Source: Sphaeroforma arctica JP610 | Taxonomy: Eukaryota; Opisthokonta; Ichthyosporea; Ichthyophonida | Assembly (NCBI RefSeq): GCF_001186125.1 | Contig: NW_014040382.1 | Coordinates: 37,525 to 81,473 of the forward strand | DNA: 43,949 nt | Direction of reading: 5' to 3' | Part shown: positions 8,913 through 19,616 of the stretch, in pieces | Layout: each line of letters opens with the position of its first letter | Position numbering within the stretch: position 1 is the stretch's first letter | Notes under the pieces: generated by a model | What the model was told of the DNA's origin: nothing | The model's input: only the letters and a program-made list of their open reading frames with translations | Database searches by the model: none | Position numbers and translations under genes: made by a program

Positions 8913-9222
8913 ATGCTTAGAGTACAGGCGAGCACCCTGGTGACTCTAACTCAGTGGCGAGCAACCCTGAGTACACGGCGCATTGAACTTTGCGTAGGCA
9001 CTTTGAAGTCAGTGAGCAACCACAGCCTCACTAGCGTGTTGCATGGCACTACCACAGTCGACAAAATAGAACGAATGTTTATTTAGATGCTGCGAGTACA
9101 GGCGAGCACCCTGTTGACTCTTACTCCGAGGTGACCATCCGTGAGGACACGCCGCATTGAACTTTGCGCGAAAACTTGAGAGTCGGTAGGAATCCGCAGC
9201 CTCAAGCGTGTTGCATAGTCGC
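8913..9222 (+). repeat. Two-copy tandem repeat, period about 173
   Basis: AGTACAGGCGAGCACCCTG at 8921 recurs at 9094, and GCATTGAACTTTGCG and GTGTTGCAT follow in both copies at matching spacing. The copies are more diverged than the 108-bp repeat upstream. Confidence 0.85.
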
Positions 9223-9245
9223 TGTGAGTGGTGTTGAGTTGGATA

Positions 9246-9432
9246 ACATTAGTACGTACCAAACGAGACCATAGGTAGCATTATTACATAGAACACGGAA
9301 CGTGTACAACATTATTACGCAGCAGGCGGAACATGTGCAACATTGTTACGCTGGCGGCGGTACGGTTGAGACATTATTACGTAAAAGACGGAACATGCGT
9401 AACTCTATTGGCGTGGCAGGCGGCACATGTAT
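9246..9432 (+). repeat. 31-bp minisatellite, 5-6 copies
   Basis: Units of 31 bp start at 9278, 9309, 9340, 9371 and 9402, with a poorer unit at 9246. The core is ACATTATTACG..GGCGGAACATG. The register is kept exactly although units differ at up to a third of positions. Confidence 0.9.
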
Positions 9433-9539
9433 GGCGCTGTGACGGAGTCACAAAGAGCGTGCCCTTCTCGAGTATGCTCATGAGGACACCGCGCCACACT
9501 CCCACACAATCAATATCTCATTAAGACTTTACAACTTTA

Positions 9540-12360
9540 TTTAAACACGAGAAGATAATCGTCCAATGCCTATGGACGGGTTGGTTAGGTACGGCATGTA
9601 AAGGCCACCTATACCCATCAATGACTGCTAACACGGGCGTTTATATGCTTTATCAAGCCAATGTTTGATAACACGGGCAATAATATGCTTCATCGAACCT
9701 GTGATAAAAGGGAAAGGAAGACAGTATACTTACATTAGAATAGTTACCCAGTATACTGCTAGACATCCGCACCTTCGGCGGCAAACACGCGAATAGTTTT
9801 GCTATTTTTCATAACGTTTTTCTTTTAGTCACATGCGTTTTACGCTTCTAGTCATATGCGTTTACGTATATTTAGAGACAAAACGGGATCTGAAAATGGT
9901 CATATTTTTCACTTTTTATAGATAAATAAATAAAACGTTTACAGTAATACGTTTACGTTTTGTGGTATACGTTCAGCGTCTAATATAAACGTTACCATAC
10001 ATAACCATGTAATAATCAACATAGAACATATACAAACACGTATATCTCAGGAACTAAGCATGCTACAGCATTCATATTTTCACACATAATAACGGAGGTC
10101 ATGTGCGTAACAACTACATGGCTTCCGCATACTACACACTAAGACATTCGCAAGCACGAGTAACGGCAATGGTGAAATCGCATTCAATCGCATGCGATCA
10201 CAATCAATAGAGTGAACACATTTAAATGGGTAGATATAGTGACTATGCGTTATTATAACATAGGTCCGAGGATTCAATGTAGAACAAATAATTATACAAT
10301 AGTTGTTATTCACACGAATACATATATATAAGTAAATTAAATATATTTACCCATTGCATGCTCACATTTCACATAATTCACGCACACACATTACTAATAG
10401 TACTACTAAACTATCCTTACTCTAGCTGCGTGTGGAAACACAATCGACAACACAAGGTTAACTATATATACATAAACAATGTATTAAAACATGGGTGTGA
10501 TCAACAACAATTAACTAATTGGTAGCAATCAATGGAATGGCCACATAGATCTTTAGACAGGGATACAAACATATATGATATACAATATAACACCTCATAT
10601 CACACCAGATATGAACAGGCACGTATGATTTATCGTGCAATAATTAATGTATATACATAAATATTCAACAACACGTACACTAAGTTTCTACAAGAGAATG
10701 AATGTGACATATTTTATAACACGAAGATCTCACGGTAGACATGGTTTACAAAGTTACTGTAACTACAATATATGTCACAAATCTGTAATATTCACTTTAA
10801 TAAATGGCGATAGGCAATAATATATTATACAATATATATATAAAGTTAACAGATCATCTATAGAATATCTTATTTGTGTACGGATTGGAGCCTCCCACCA
10901 TTTCACAATTCAACAGGTCAAAATAAATACGAGTACAAAGCAAAAATTTATATGCAACAGAGTTAATATAACAAGATATCATTTATAATATTAGTACAAC
11001 AGATAAGTATAATGTTTCATAGGCTATAACATCTATATGATAGAGGTTACCAAGGATAGTAGTACAGGTGTACTTCTCAAGACACTTGTTAAATTCAGAC
11101 ACGCAACTACATAGGCAAGGATATACCTCGACATAATATATATACTAGTACACACACGTAGATACATATTATAATATAAAACAGTTCATATAGAAAATCT
11201 TAAGAATGATTCAATGACTAATCTGCTCAAATATATAAGATACTTACAAGATTATCAGACATCAACTAAATGGATAATACTACATAGATTACTCGACCGA
11301 TAGATACCAGTCCATGTATATAATATTTATAGTATAAGTTAGATGCAACCCAAAAGGATACTATAGAATACATCAATATTATTAATCTACATTTTGACCG
11401 AAACCACAGGAGATTGGGTTCGTCAGTAAATCATACATATCGACCACAATATATTGACAATTCTGCTTGTGACAACAAACAATCATTTATCATACTAATC
11501 AATTCTTAAACATGAGGATACAAATAGATACGACAATATAGATATAAAACTACAACAGCATATACTGGCCTACAATAGATCATATTGGCAATCACGATTA
11601 CATACAAGATGCTACAAAGTGCGTATAAGACAACAAGTCTTGGACATTGTACAAACGAAAACACCATAACAATACATGTATGACACCACTAGTCACTAAA
11701 TACAACTAGGTAATACATACATATGATACAATCGCATTCAGGTTCAGATTACGACGCACAACTAGCCGACATGTTAACACCACAGTAATACATGATCTGC
11801 CAAACAACATTACATCGCCCATCATTGCACTTACAAATACTGAGGTCTCATTACATCGCCCATCATTGCACTCACAAATACTGAGATCCTCCACAAAAGC
11901 GATAGGGTATGTTGGTCTGTTTCACACAGGGCAGTATATCCGCCTCACACGCGATTCACTCGTAATCCATAGTGTATAGGATAAGGCCACATATTGGTAT
12001 CTTGAACAGGACTAAATACACATACATAGGGATACGGCCAACGCATATATTAACGATCGCTTGCACATATTGTACACAATTACAGTCATCGTTCATCACT
12101 CTCCTCCATGCAAGGAATATATAATAAACGCTAAAACGGTTACAAACGCCACACGTACAAGTGTTAATTGATTCATAGGTTGCGAATGATTAAACAGGTG
12201 AACGTTTTAACGTAATCCTGCGTAGTACAATAGTTAACATATAAACGTTGACAGGCAATGGTAAACATTGGTATAGTAGATATGCCCTAATTTTCATGAT
12301 ATATGAAAATCTCATCCCAGATGATATATATGGTCAACGAGCCATATTCGATCGTATTAT
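9540..12360. other. Long AT-rich gene-free region
   Basis: No coding frame above chance length, no recognised transposon protein and no RNA gene. ACGTTT/AACGTT words are dense near both ends (9790-9990 and 12120-12250). A 41-bp tandem duplication lies at 11808-11889. Near 9620-9700 AACACGGGC..TATATGCTT occurs twice. A large noncoding mobile element is possible but no terminal repeats could be confirmed. Confidence 0.5.
11808..11889 (+). repeat. Two-copy tandem repeat, 41 bp
   Basis: CATTACATCGCCCATCATTG at 11808 and again at 11849; the copies differ at about three positions. Confidence 0.95.
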
Positions 12361-12376
12361 AGTCAATTGCATAACG

Positions 12377-12502
<126 letters not shown>

Positions 12503-12506
12503 TAGT

Positions 12507-12526
12507 NNNNNNNNNNNNNNNNNNNN
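12507..12526. other. Assembly gap (20 N)
   Basis: Twenty N characters. Continuity across this point is assumed by the assembly, not shown. Confidence 1.
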
Positions 12527-13517
12527 AACAGACTGTTGATGACTATTTGGCATATAAGTTTAGAAAATCGGGATTTTTGACATAGGAATGGTATGGTTAA
12601 GTTAAATTTGGTATACGAAATTGTATATTCATGATATTTATCTGGAACAACCGTATGATTCCATTAACAGTGGATTACAAAATAATGGTTTTAGAAATGT
12701 CAATTTACTTCCTTATTTTATAAAAAGGAAAAGGAAATTCAACCAATGGGTTATTCCATTATATTTGGTCGGGGACAAAAGCAATTAAGATTTTGGAAAT
12801 TGGACAGGGGATTTTACGGTTTTATTAGAATAGGAATAAGAATTCATATATATTTGGAATAGTACAAGGATGTTCCCGCGGTTTTGGACTTCAATTTTAA
12901 AATTCGTGACAGTAGGCCTAAAAAGGAGTATTGTAAAATTATTAGGAGCAATTATATTTACAAACTCCAAACTCCAAAGTAAATAACTAAGCGAAATGGA
13001 TAAATACGCATATAATGCTATTTATTTTTGTCAATATACGTATACATGATACACACCCTACACACAAGGTCATAGCTAACGAATATTGAAAATGTAGTTA
13101 CGTATTTTAGTTCATTTATTTAATTTATTTAAAAATAGAAATAAAAATTAAAAACAACTAATATTAATGAGTGATTTCACAAGCATCCTTGTTCTTTTTA
13201 GGAGGCTATGCTGATTTTGACTGTATTTATTTATTTCTGTTTTACTATTGTTTCATTGCAATTGTTTTTTTTAATTGTATTTTATAAAAATGAGAGTACT
13301 TTTGTCTGTTTTTACAGTTGAAGTATGGGTTTTCCCAGTGAACATTGTGGATTTTAAGACTTCTCGGATAATTTTAAAATTATGTAACTTTTATTTGCGA
13401 CGATGCAGTAACCCCACGGTTGGATACTTCCCTTGTATTTTATTTATATATTTTTAAAATCAGAAATGTCGATATTACACAGGTTCATTGGAAGACCAGA
13501 CTCCAAATTGGCGGTGT
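12527..13517. other. AT-rich stretch without a recognised gene
   Basis: Short open frames (for example about 13275-13457) have biased, hydrophobic composition typical of AT-rich noncoding DNA. No motif or repeat of note was seen before the LTR at 13518. Confidence 0.5.
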
Positions 13518-13823
13518 TGTGGACAAAGTACCCTAGGCGGATATTTAGGACCGGGCTTGAGGACCGGACCAGAGGACCAGACCTAGGAGTTATTTGAGGA
13601 ACGGACCAGAGCACCGGATCGATTAGTGGAATAGAGAATTTAATGAGATAGAAGTGATGACTCATACGAAACCATAGAGACGGGTATTATCACATAACCC
13701 GATGGCGGAGAAAGTCTCGTTCCACATAGGATCGTATTAATAAATATAGCAGGCGCGCCATTCCCAATGGCACTTCTGACTGAGTTCACTTATTTCAGAC
13801 TTCACACTCTTTATTAAGTGTTA
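13518..13823 (+). repeat. LTR of Gypsy-like fossil C (first, longer copy)
   Basis: It starts TGTGGACAAAGTACCCTAG and aligns with 14019-14199 and with 27939-29840. GGACCGGACCAG-type words are repeated in its upstream half. It is followed by the same TGGTTTTGACC block (13826) that follows the second copy, then about 180 bp of unique leader. Confidence 0.75.
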
Positions 13824-14018
13824 CTTGGTTTTGACCTGACCCGGAGTGCACTAACCGGAGGGGTTTGACCCGGACAGGTTTGCCGTTGAACTCAATAGGG
13901 GCAGAGCCGTTTCTATGGGATAACTCATAACGCTGTCAGGTATGCTATTGGCTCTGAGCACGTATGGTCCGAATAGAGGTCGCATTGCCTTTGTAGTTCG
14001 ACCTTCAGCACGTACCAT

Positions 14019-14199
14019 TGTGGACAAAGTACCCTAGACGGACATTTAGGACGGGACCACAGGACTTGATCTTACCCGTTGTTAGAGAAAATCCCGTTCT
14101 ACACAGGAACGTAATAATAAAACAGCAGACGCGCCGATCATAACGGCACTTCTGACTGAGTTCACTTATTTCAGACTTGACACTCTTTACTAAGTGTCA
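14019..14199 (+). repeat. LTR of Gypsy-like fossil C (second, shorter copy)
   Basis: It begins TGTGGACAAAGTACCCTAGA and ends near AAGTGTCA at 14199. Its middle is shorter than in the first copy. TG...CA ends fit an LTR. It directly precedes a primer-binding-like block and the gag region. Confidence 0.75.
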
Positions 14200-14201
14200 C
14201 T

Positions 14202-14212
14202 TGGTTTTGACC
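14202..14212 (+). promoter_or_regulatory. Candidate tRNA primer-binding site of fossil C
   Basis: TGGTTTTGACC begins two bases after the LTR-ending CA. A TGG start pairs with the CCA end of a tRNA, as LTR elements need. The same block follows the first LTR at 13826. The tRNA was not identified. Confidence 0.5.
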
Positions 14213-14769
14213 ATATTTTTAAGTAGCCAAACTACTGTATTTATTATACTACGTTCTTTGAAGACTAAATCAACTAAGAAGCAACTCAGTTTAGTTTACT
14301 GTTCTTTACAATAATGACGGGATCCAATGCTAAACCATTGCCCAAGGTAGGTAAACAAGCTTGTGACTGACTGCCGAAACAGTTGCTTGAGGATGACAAG
14401 AAGGCAAAATTTAATTTGGAATCGACCCGTTTGGTTTCGGAGGCCCAATACTCGATTAAAACCTTGGGTAAGCTTAGAAAATCGCCAAACTGATTTTCTT
14501 ATCAAGAAGGACAGTTGAATACGATGATGCATGTGCAGGAGGCCACAGAAAATTTCAATATCATTCACGAGCAACTCCGCCAACTCCGGGAATTGTCTTT
14601 GGCGGATACTGACACGTCTATGCCCTATGATACGGTCCAGGCAACAGTGGATGATGATTTTTCTTAGACTCAGGCCACACCAACAGTGCAACAACGTTGA
14701 GCTCCTCAATACTCAACGCAGACTTGATCGACACCAATCGACCAGTTGCCTGACAGCGGGACTAACAAC

Positions 14770-15438
14770 ATGAAGCAAATTAGCGCGGTAAAACGCAGAA
14801 TTGGCCGCACGAAGCCGGTACCTCAAGTGGCTCCGTACGATAATGTGCATATTTCTCGTAGAGATCGAATATTGCAAAACGCTCAAAAATGGGCAAAAGA
14901 AATCCCGACACCGGAGGGGATGTCATCTGACTTTGGGGAGCTGGCTCCGTACGATACTGTACACGCTTCTCGTAGAGGACAGATGCTGAACTACACTCGA
15001 AATCGATCACAAGCAATTCCGACACCAGAAGTGACGCCTATCGACTTCGGGCATTTTAATCGTAATCAGGAGTCGTCAGCTATAGTGATATCTCCGGGTG
15101 GATTTTTTTTGGACCCAGCGGACTTGCATTTGAACATGGCTACCCCTCAAAATTTGTCATCATCGGCGAAGCAGTCCATTGATGCATTTTGCAGAGTGAT
15201 GGAATCTCCACACCAACAGCCTACTAACGGTCAAGTGGTAGAGAATTTATTTCGGGACAAGTTACAACATCGTCGTCGTCCACAGTCGATAATGCAAATG
15301 TACCTATCGATACGCTTGCATATCGCAAACACTTCCATGTTCATAATCGAGGACCCGCAGGATGTGAAACGATGTAAGATGTCACCACCTACGGAGGCGT
15401 GCATCACTGAATCTACCGCGGCAGAGATGAAAACGTAA
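14770..15438 (+). pseudogene. Gag-like protein of fossil C, N-terminal part
   Basis: Fossil gag-like segment of about 220 codons. It contains two tandem 38-residue units, each with APYDxVHxSRR followed by IPTPE and DFG, encoded from 14830 and 14944 (period 114 bp). The second C copy near 30400-30500 has a related single unit. No capsid fold can be named from sequence alone. Confidence 0.55.
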
Positions 15439-15766
15439 GTATTCCTTCTTACCCAACGTATGATACAAGCAGAAGCTGAGGGGCGCACAGAGTACGCCCG
15501 TTCGTTGCAGGGTTTAATTCGCACATCTAATGAGACGTTGGAGACTTGCACAATATATGTATATATATATATATATATAAGGTAGACAAACGAACGCCCA
15601 TGGAATGGCCACCTAACCCACAGGGCAGCTATTATTTGAATAACCCGCAGAAGATACAGCTGCATGCGTTCATCTTAAATTGGCATGAGGATGCAAAATT
15701 TCACGAATTAGACCCGATTCATATGCAGATGGACATAGGGCACTCCAGAAAGAAAGAGCATACAAG

Positions 15767-16297
15767 GTGTTATTAGAATTTAACGTGGAGAACGAACAAA
15801 AATTGCAGCCCATGTCGTTTCAGGACGCCACTGCTCATATTGTACGCACACACGAACAAGATCAGGATAATAACGCATACAAAAATATATTGGCTTGCAT
15901 GAAGTTAAACCCTTCGGTGCCGCTAGAGACACAACTTCAGAATTTTGAACGCAAAGTAGACTTTATGGAGATGGACAATATGAAAATCCGTTTTACAAAT
16001 ATACCGCAACCATGGTATGCTCAACCTAATCAGTTAAGCTGCGGGGGAGCATATTACTGTGATACTCTTCGTATGCATCCTTTCTGGCGAGAATATTCCG
16101 CGACACAAATACGTGATGTATTTCGGGTGAATATTGACAAGGCAGAAGAACACCGTCGGGTCAGCCTTTCTCGACCGCTGCAAATTCCGGGGGGATCACG
16201 TTCACGCACACGAATGCGTGTGGATGCGAACACACGAGCTAACCCGCATGCACCGCCAACATCAAACCCTAGGGCTCGTTGTCGGTCATGTGAGTAG
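15767..16297 (+). pseudogene. Gag-like protein of fossil C, C-terminal part
   Basis: Fossil segment of about 176 codons rich in acidic and aromatic residues, ending in an Arg-rich tail (RSRTRMRVDANTRANPHAP) typical of nucleocapsid-proximal regions. A short (AT)n tract lies upstream at 15558-15580. Position between the N-terminal gag part and the protease supports gag; the fold is not recognised. Confidence 0.45.
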
Positions 16298-16643
16298 AAT
16301 ATACCTCCTGGCCCAGCATACGCATCACGCTGTCCTAAGTTACTGGGAGTACCAACATCAACCAACACGGGCAGCCATACACAACAGGGGGGTGCGCCAC
16401 CACACCGTGCATCGGCTGTGGGAACATCCACGCGTACACAACAGGCGCCGGGTATTAACTTCCGCCCTCGAGTTAATCTCATGGATGGGGTGATCAGATG
16501 CCTGATCCGACGCCAGCAGAGGTAGGAAAGGTGATGCATATTCATGATTTGGTCGACAAGTCATATGTAGACACGAAGATGAGTTGATGGAGGCCGAGCA
16601 AGGGCCAGCCAGTTGGGAAAAGGAGCTAAGCTCAAATTGAGAT

Positions 16644-17108
16644 GTGGGGGTGTCTGAGTTGTACCTGTGCGTGACGTTTGGTCGTACGACGTCAAGAATA
16701 TTTGCAGTAAAAGATAAATTGTTCCCTACCGACAACCGTGTATATGTTACGTTACAAGTAAACGGACATGCGATGCGCACACTCATTGACACGGGAGCGA
16801 ACCGCTCCATTATTACTCAGGCATCCGCAGCAGCGGTGCAACTATCTAATACACCACCAGCTAAAGATAGTTTTCTGTACTTGGCGGACAAAGTTTTCCG
16901 CACACCGCTCTTCGGCAAAACAAACGCCACGACGGTTCAATATTGTACAAAGTCTGCTGCAGGTTTTACGTTTGAACTTATGAATTTACCCAATAATATT
17001 GATGTATTTCTGGGAATGGATATTAGGGGCGAATTGGGATTAGGTCTTACCGGATTTGTAAAAGTCAGACTAACCAGGCCGACTATAGATGTCAATAAGT
17101 TAACGTAA
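16644..17108 (+). pseudogene. Retroviral-type aspartic protease of fossil C
   Basis: The translation holds LIDTGANRSI (catalytic DTG triad near residue 50) and, about 85 residues later, VFLGMDI, matching the flap-to-C-terminal ILG block of retropepsins. In the family it acts as a dimer that cleaves the Gag-Pol polyprotein. It ends just where recognisable element sequence stops. Confidence 0.85.
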
Positions 17109-17110
17109 AA

Positions 17111-18105
17111 GAAAGTACGATTTTAAAGTAAATTTGCACAATGTAATTCAAGTTTAGCTTCAGCCCTTGGTAATGAGCTAAAAGATTAGGGGATTTAAAA
17201 CTGAGACTATTGTCTTTATAGTTCCGCTCTAATCACTCAATACTTCGGTCTAGATTTACTTGGTGTCAGTAACTAAGATCAGATTTCATTTCATTGGATG
17301 CATGATATTTCATTCTATATCATTTCATGCTTCGAAACAATCTTCCTATCGCAATTACTAATAAAATAACTAAGTCTAACTTAAAAAAATAAAAATAAAA
17401 TAAAATACACCATGTTATTACAGTTAAATGTCTGTACCTATATCCCATCACATGGTATCTAGCTCTCTATCCCATTGAGGGCATAGACGGGCACATTTAG
17501 TCGGCTGGCTAGAGGGGATCATTTTCATGTCCCATTTGTCAATGGGTTATCTCGCGCTAAGAGTATTCGGTAATATAACATGTGTCATCAAGTGTCAATT
17601 TTACCTGAGACTCTCCCAACTATTATATCCCAATATTCTGATGGAAAACATATCGTTATAGAAAAACCATCATATCAATATCAATAGAGTCTCCGGCCTC
17701 TATTGTATACAATTATATTTCAAATATCCAAAAATGGATTATTTGTTTGTTTGTTTTCTGCAAATTCAATATATCTAAATTTAGATTATTTGATTATTAT
17801 ACAGATACAAATATCTACAATTGCGTTTCAACGGTTACCAGGTTTTATAACCGTTTGCGTTAACCGTTATCACGGTTATAATACACGTTTAACATGTGCT
17901 TCTACTATAGGAACCCGCTGATTTTACACAGCCCCCCCCCTCAGTTTGAAAATTACAATGTTGGCTTATATGTGGTTTGAAGCACATAGACTCAAAAAGC
18001 TCACATGAATTGTACAAGCGAAAAGAAGAAACGGGGTTCGATCATATAATAGCCTCAATGCTTATATTATATTCTCTTAGACGAAGTATACTTAGACTTT
18101 ATAAG
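17111..18105. other. Gene-free stretch containing repeat R1 copy 2
   Basis: No coding signal. 17280-17340 is rich in CATTTCAT words. R1 copy 2 occupies about 17570-17930 and a run of nine C lies just after its right edge. Confidence 0.55.
17570..17930 (+). repeat. Dispersed noncoding repeat R1, copy 2
   Basis: It shares with 1-325 the AAGTGTCAATTTT start, the GAAAAACCA block, a hairpin (CAATAGAG 17682-17689 with CTCTATTG 17698-17705), the AACCGTT/ACGTTTA-rich segment and the CTACTATAGGAACCCGCTGA end near 17905-17925. Overall divergence is high. Confidence 0.5.
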
Positions 18106-19600
18106 TTACTCAGTAACTCTACTACGTTTGAGTTGAGGTCCTTGAGGTCCCCGATGGTGGATGGGACGTTTCTTGGTGCCATTAGGAGGTACGTACATTC
18201 CATGCTCTTGGAAGCTTGGAATGAATAAAGTCTGTGGATAAACCGTAACTACATCGGGACGTTTGTTTGTATGCAAGACTGCCTCTGCGTCTGCCTTGTT
18301 CTTATGTAGGCGTTTGCGAAACTTCTTATTAAAAGCCTTCAATACGTCTGGATCATCAAATACCGATGGGAGTAGATCGTATTGTGCACCATCTGCAAAC
18401 TCTGTTGTGTAGTAAGTCATGTTCTCATGTTTGTACTTCCCCAGAATTTTCTTAAACTCGTAAGACATAAGAGGTGTAGCAGCTTCACGTGTGCGACGAA
18501 GGATGATTTCTGTCGTCGGAATTCGATGTGATCCGATTCTAATAGCACTTGAACCGTCAACATTGTTAACTTCGTAAGTTCCGCTCTTCTTATCGGACAC
18601 TGAAATCTTGAACGGTCCAATGTAATTAGCCGTAAGCACAGTTGAGTCGGAGTTGCGAGCCATAATGTTAACAATGTCGCCCACCTCAAACTCGACTGGT
18701 TTTAATCTTCTTAAAATCATTACATCGCTTTTGTCTCTTCTTGAGTGCGATGTCTTTCATCTCAAGGAAAGACGGCATCTCTGGTACGACGCATCTTCTC
18801 TAACCATGGTAACACATAATCGTCCTGAGAATCCTTGTTGAAAGGTACTTGTAGTTCACTATAACGGCCCATGAAATAGTGAGCGGGTGTTATACCAGTG
18901 ACCGAATCCGGTATCTCGTTCATTTGTGTCTGTACCCAGTTAATTGAGTATGGCCACATGTCAGCATCGTCTAGCAATGTTCCAGGCATGAACTCCTTCA
19001 TCTTTATGTGTCGTACCTCGTTTGCACCTTGTGTCTGAGGCTTGTAAGGTACACCCATATTGTGGCATGATCCCGTAACAAGTAACAGTGTCGTCATGAA
19101 ACCTCCTGTAAACTCACTACCGTTGTCGGTATATACAATAGCTGGCCAGCCGAAATCTGCGAAACATTTATATTTATGCACTCAGCCACAGTTTGTGTTG
19201 ATTTATCTTTCAGAAGATATAGCATGTTATATCTTGAAGCAACATCAAACACGCGGCAGATATACTTCCCTTTCGTGTGTTTGGACGTGGGTAGCTCAAC
19301 CAAATCAATGATAACCTTGTGCCACGGCTCGTCTTCTGATGCACTCCACAATAAGGCATATCCACGTTTGATCCGATTAACTTCGCAGTCGTTGCATTCG
19401 TGATACACCTGAGATATATTTTGCTTAAGCTTTGGGTGTACAATCCCGTACCCCTTACAATCTTTCTCAGTCCTAGCTTTATCCATTTTATGAGGTGCAT
19501 GATTTTGCCTTAACCACGTCAGAATGTCGTCCTCCGATGAACTTGCTGTGTCAAAGTCTGGACGTGAGGATTCCACTACTACATCACTTGGACTTGAAGA
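18106..19600 (-). mobile_element. Second integrase block with chromodomain-like tail (LTR fossil)
   Basis: On the minus strand this shows an HHCC-type zinc region (YGIVHP...YHECNDCE, near 19400-19450), an integrase core start (EPWHKVIIDLVELP), the second catalytic Asp in YTDNGSEF with the GVPYKPQTQGANEV block (about 19140-19010), and a C-terminal region with YIGPFKI (near 18620). After that comes a chromodomain-like segment, ILGKYKHENMTYYTTEFADG, near 18450. Such a tail is typical of chromoviruses in Ty3/Gypsy, where it targets insertion. The block is a broken fossil with a few breaks. It directly follows the integrase block at 19617-20535. Confidence 0.75.
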
Positions 19601-19616
19601 TTCGTCTGGTCCAATC

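Larger units (their letters stand above)
14213..17110 (+). mobile_element. Ty3/Gypsy-like fossil C, internal region (gag and protease)
   Basis: The order is leader, gag-like region (about 14312-16450, including a CIGCGNIH zinc-knuckle-like stretch near 16410) and a retroviral-type aspartic protease (16644-17108). RT, RNase H and integrase are not seen downstream and no 3' LTR follows, so the element is a large 5' remnant. It is broken, with several breaks in the gag region. The two LTR copies are well diverged, which points to an old insertion. The assignment to Gypsy rather than another LTR clade rests on general layout only. Confidence 0.7.
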
